From NCBI RefSeq assembly GCF_016195855.1, contig NZ_JACPYU010000002.1:1-64000 (forward strand): a DNA stretch of 64,000 nucleotides, read 5' to 3'. Below the pieces are notes generated by a model. That model saw only the letters and a program-made list of their open reading frames with translations. It did not search any database and was not told where the DNA came from. Every line of letters begins with the position of its first letter. Positions within the stretch are counted from its first letter, which is position 1. A program made the translations under genes and the position numbers. The DNA comes from Aquabacterium sp. (GTDB lineage Bacteria > Pseudomonadota > Gammaproteobacteria > Burkholderiales > Burkholderiaceae_C). This document shows, one piece after another, positions 61,245 through 64,000 of the stretch.

Positions 61245-62504
61245 TCAGAAGACAAAGCTGTAGTTGAGGGACAGCACATTGATGCGCTGCCTGCGGACCA
61301 CCTCCTCACCAGGTGGTGAATCAACGGTCGCCGAACGGTTGCCGATGCGGGTTCGCGCCCACTCGGCTTTGAGCTTGCTTTGCGCGGTCAGGGCATACGA
61401 GGCGCCAAGGGCCAGGGTGTCCTGGTCGTAGACCATGATGGCGTCGGAGGCGGCACGCTGGGTGTAGTTCAAGCCATAGGGATCACCTGGGATGTGCGCG
61501 GCGTTGAGGTTGTCTGCGTTCTGCACCGACACGCCCATGGAGCGCAGTCGGGCGTAGCTCACATAAGGCGTCAGCGCGCCCATCTTGTGCAGCACGGCCA
61601 CATAACCGCCTGCCGTGTTGGCGCCGTTTTCGGTGCGCATCTGGATGTTGCGCGCGAGTTCGCTGACCAGCCGCCAGTTGGGCGCCATCTCGATGTCGCC
61701 GCCCAAGGTGATCACGTCGTTGACGATGCTGGAGGTATAGCCCACAGGCTCCGAGCCGGGCATTGCATTGTCGACACGGTACAAGGGAGCCAAGGCTGAT
61801 AAGGGGTAATGGCTGGGAAAATCCTGGCCGTCACGCCGACGAGTAACCGTGTGATGCAAGCCGACGCGCCAGGTTGAGCTGTCCTGTTTCAAGGTCAGCA
61901 CAGCCCCGGTGATGGTCGTGCACACAGGCATGAAGATGGCGCCAGCATCCCGCAAGTGGGCACGGGCCTTCAAGTCGGCCTCACCGTGGAACACGTCCAG
62001 TGTGGTCTCACCCAGGTCAGGCATCCAGGTGCGCGACACATACAGGCCCTTGAAGTCGTTCGAGGGCGAGATGCCGTACATCTCGAAAGGCAGGCGCGCG
62101 AAGTCGTAGGTCTGCCCCACGTCCATGTTCTCGGAGTTGAGGTACATGGGCACGCGCTGTTTGCCCAGGCGCAGCAACCAGTCGTTGCCGGGGCGCCAGG
62201 ACACGAAGGCCCAGGAGGCGGTGAGCGACCAGTCTTCGTCGTTGTTCAAAGAGGGGGCGACCTTGGCTTGCACGGTCGCCGACCACTCGGCGCTGAACTT
62301 GGCGTCCAGCTGGCCGCCCAGCACGGTGTCGCGCTTGAAGGTGCCACCTTCATCGATGAAACGCTGGTAGTTGTAGGGCTGGCCGGAGACGGCATACCCC
62401 AGCGTGCCAAAGCCCGACGCACTCAGGTCCACGGCATGGGCAGGCACGGTGGCCAGCGCACACCCCAGACCGGTGATGAAACAGACAGCCTGCAAGCGCT
62501 TCAT
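61245..62504 (-). CDS. Outer membrane porin
   Basis: The 419-residue protein has a signal peptide ('CFITGLGCALATVPAHA') followed by a beta-barrel: 'VDLSASGFGTLGYAVSGQ', many alternating polar/hydrophobic strands, and a terminal Phe in 'RINVLSLNYSFVF', the outer-membrane assembly signal. 'RLGKQRVPMYLNSENMDVGQTYDFARLPFEMYG' resembles the DcaP/phosphate-selective-porin-like group. It sits between the HD-GYP response regulator (53 bases upstream) and the small phosphate-binding-like protein (10 bases downstream). Specificity is unknown. Confidence 0.87.
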   Translation of the reverse strand: MKRLQAVCFITGLGCALATVPAHAVDLSASGFGTLGYAVSGQPYNYQRFIDEGGTFKRDTVLGGQLDAKFSAEWSATVQAKVAPSLNNDEDWSLTASWAFVSWRPGNDWLLRLGKQRVPMYLNSENMDVGQTYDFARLPFEMYGISPSNDFKGLYVSRTWMPDLGETTLDVFHGEADLKARAHLRDAGAIFMPVCTTITGAVLTLKQDSSTWRVGLHHTVTRRRDGQDFPSHYPLSALAPLYRVDNAMPGSEPVGYTSSIVNDVITLGGDIEMAPNWRLVSELARNIQMRTENGANTAGGYVAVLHKMGALTPYVSYARLRSMGVSVQNADNLNAAHIPGDPYGLNYTQRAASDAIMVYDQDTLALGASYALTAQSKLKAEWARTRIGNRSATVDSPPGEEVVRRQRINVLSLNYSFVF

Positions 62505-62557
62505 CTTGTGGTGTTCCTCTTGGCTTTTGTATGGATTCGTTGGGCCGGGCTCATGCC

Positions 62558-63652
62558 CTATTCGTCGGACCAGGTGGCGGCAATGCGCACGAACTGGTCC
62601 AGGGTGTCGTCAAAGGCCTGCACGATCTCGGGGTCGAAGTGCGAGCCGCAGCCGTCGCGGATGAAGGCCACGGCGCGCTCGTGCGACATGGGCTCCTTGT
62701 AGGGGCGCCGGCTGATGAGGGCATCGTAGACATCGGCCACGGCCATCAGGCGCGCCGACAGCGGGATGGCTTCGCCCGCCAGCTTGTCGGGGTAGCCGCT
62801 GCCGTTCCACTTCTCATGGTGGTAGCGGGCGATGTCCATGGCGTGACGCAAAAAGCCGTCGTGATCGCCCATTCGGCTGGCCGCGCGCTTGAGCATCTCC
62901 CAGCCGTGCATGGCGTGTTCGCGCATGATGACCAGCTCGTCGTCATTGAGGCGGCCGGGTTTGAGCAGGATGTGGTCGGGGATGGCCACCTTGCCCACGT
63001 CGTGCAAGGGCGCGGACTTGGCGATGTGGTCGATGCTGTCGGGGTTGAGCACGTCCAGGTGGGCACCCTTGTTGTACAGGTGGGTGGCCAGGGTGCGCAC
63101 GTATTCCTGTGTGCGCTTGACGTGGTTGCCGGTTTCCTCGTCGCGGAACTCGGCGAAGGACACCATCACGTGCAGGGTGGCCTCGCGCAACTGGTCCACC
63201 TGGGCCATGCGCTGCTCCAGCTCGGATTGCAGCCAGGCATTGTCACGGCTGAGTTGATCCTGGTAGGCCTTGATCTGCAGATGGGTGCGCACGCGGGCCT
63301 GCACGATGGCCGGGCTGATGGGCTTTTGGATGAAGTCGGCCGCGCCGACCTCGAAGCCGCGGGCCTCGTCTTCGGGCTGGCTCATGGCCGTCAGGAAGAG
63401 CACGGGGATGTGGCGGGTGAGGGCATCGGCCTTGAGGCGCCGGCAGACTTCATAGCCGTCCATCTCGGGCATCATCACGTCAAGCAGGATGAGGTCGGGC
63501 GCGCCACGGCGGGCCAGCTCCAGGGCCTTGGCGCCTGATGGGGCCAGCTTCACCCGGTAGAACTTGTTGAGCAGACCAGCCAGCAAACTCAGGTTCGCAG
63601 GCGCGTCATCCACCACCAATACCGTGGGCAACGTCTCCTTGTCTGCGTTCAT
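62558..63652 (-). CDS. HD-GYP response regulator (c-di-GMP phosphodiesterase)
   Basis: The 364-residue two-domain regulator has a receiver at 1-130 with phosphoacceptor Asp58 in 'LILLDVMMPEMDGYE', Thr in 'VLFLTAMSQ' and Lys in 'FIQKPISP'. A coiled linker follows, then an HD-GYP domain (about 170-350) with 'PLHDVGKVAIPDHILLKPG', 'MREHAMHGWEML', 'YHHEKWNGSGYPDKLAGEAIPL' and 'LMAVADVYDALISRRPYKEPM'. The metal ligands and GYP are intact, so it should hydrolyse c-di-GMP when activated. It starts on the stop codon (ATGA) of the upstream partial gene, probably its cognate kinase. Confidence 0.94.
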   Translation of the reverse strand: MNADKETLPTVLVVDDAPANLSLLAGLLNKFYRVKLAPSGAKALELARRGAPDLILLDVMMPEMDGYEVCRRLKADALTRHIPVLFLTAMSQPEDEARGFEVGAADFIQKPISPAIVQARVRTHLQIKAYQDQLSRDNAWLQSELEQRMAQVDQLREATLHVMVSFAEFRDEETGNHVKRTQEYVRTLATHLYNKGAHLDVLNPDSIDHIAKSAPLHDVGKVAIPDHILLKPGRLNDDELVIMREHAMHGWEMLKRAASRMGDHDGFLRHAMDIARYHHEKWNGSGYPDKLAGEAIPLSARLMAVADVYDALISRRPYKEPMSHERAVAFIRDGCGSHFDPEIVQAFDDTLDQFVRIAATWSDE

Positions 63653-64000
63653 TGTGGTTTGGCCTCCAGGTCCAATTCATCCAGCAGCCCGAAAGCGGAA
63701 TCGAAATCACAGCGCGCGAGCGCCGCGTTGAGGCGGGCGGTGGTGACGGCAGGCAGCCAGGCGGCAAATGCGTTGCGATGCTGTTGCCACAAGGCCAGCG
63801 CCTCGCTGTCGCACTCACCGGCCAGTTGCTTGAGGCGCTGCGCCAACCCAAGGTCTCGCTCACTGGCTGCTTGTGCGGCGGCCTGTTCGCTTGACGTAAC
63901 TTCGATCTCGGTCAAGTAGTTTTGCAGAGTTTTGACCAGCGGCGCCAGCGCCTGAACGAGGGTTTCGGCCGCTTGTTGCACTGCTGCCGCATCCTCTTCC
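63649..64000 (-). CDS. C-terminal part of an unidentified protein, probably a signalling protein (5' partial)
   Basis: An open frame runs from the right edge of the window to a stop at 63649; no upstream stop is present, so the gene begins outside. The 116 visible residues ('EEDAAAVQQAAETLVQALAPLVKTLQNYLTEIE', 'AQRLKQLAGECDSEALALWQQHRNAFAAWLP', 'ALARCDFDSAFGLLDELDLEAKPQ', in pieces) are helical. The last part looks like the tail of a receiver- or Hpt-containing hybrid kinase, where 'ALARCDFDSAFGLLDEL' resembles the C-terminal helices linked to such modules. Coupling to the HD-GYP regulator (4-base overlap) supports a kinase, but the visible part does not prove it. Confidence 0.7.
   Translation of the reverse strand, partial: EEDAAAVQQAAETLVQALAPLVKTLQNYLTEIEVTSSEQAAAQAASERDLGLAQRLKQLAGECDSEALALWQQHRNAFAAWLPAVTTARLNAALARCDFDSAFGLLDELDLEAKPQ

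Overview
The window is a GC-rich chromosomal segment with tightly packed genes, almost certainly from a betaproteobacterium of the order Burkholderiales. A Sphaerotilaceae/Comamonadaceae-like lineage such as Aquabacterium, Ideonella or Rubrivivax is my guess. The evidence is the strong G/C third-position bias, the leuS-lptE-holA housekeeping cluster, a second infA gene, DUF3138-like and PEP-CTERM proteins, and predominantly betaproteobacterial-looking proteins. No rRNA, tRNA, CRISPR array, insertion sequence or prophage was recognised.

Layout. 0-4.8 kb: a type I secretion operon (TolC-type outer-membrane protein cut by the window edge, HlyD-type adaptor, C39-peptidase ABC exporter) with no visible substrate gene. 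4.9-9.6 kb: a translationally coupled phosphorelay set (PAS histidine kinase, single-domain response regulator, large hybrid kinase). 9.65-16.4 kb: PACE efflux pump, DUF1800/DUF1501 exported pair, alpha/beta hydrolase, short-chain dehydrogenase, quinone oxidoreductase. 16.6-26.4 kb: two paralogous HHxxxDG-type acyltransferases sharing a conserved promoter/leader and flanking a VOC protein, a WYL-type regulator, an FkbM methyltransferase and leuS-lptE-holA. 26.7-32.8 kb: a GGDEF-EAL protein, a thioredoxin/LysR pair divergent from an NAD(P)-binding oxidoreductase, and a puuC-type aldehyde dehydrogenase. 32.9-34.9 kb: a nitric-oxide stress block, nsrR facing ric-norE-norF, with a recognisable NsrR-like operator before ric. 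35-38.1 kb: PEP-CTERM protein, orphan ParA, diguanylate cyclase.

38.2-48.8 kb is a polyamine region: potFGHI (putrescine ABC importer) followed by an outer-membrane porin-like gene, then puuD-puuA-spuC for putrescine catabolism. Both operons run leftward. Each is preceded by a sigma-54 promoter-like element, a full consensus match for puuD and a one-mismatch candidate for potF, suggesting nitrogen-controlled uptake and degradation of putrescine. puuC lies 11 kb away, and no puuB was found.

49-57 kb is an orphan type VI secretion cargo module: VgrG, DUF4123 adaptor, VasX/BTH_I2691-like membrane effector, and a DUF6708-like membrane protein that is a candidate immunity protein. The last three genes look AT-richer than their surroundings, suggesting transfer. 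57-64 kb: a third PEP-CTERM protein, infA, an MFS transporter, MAPEG protein, small conserved proteins, and a leftward set made of an HD-GYP response regulator, a porin and a small phosphate-binding-like protein, headed by a gene cut at the right edge.

All functional statements rest on motifs read by eye and on knowledge of the families. No database search was possible.
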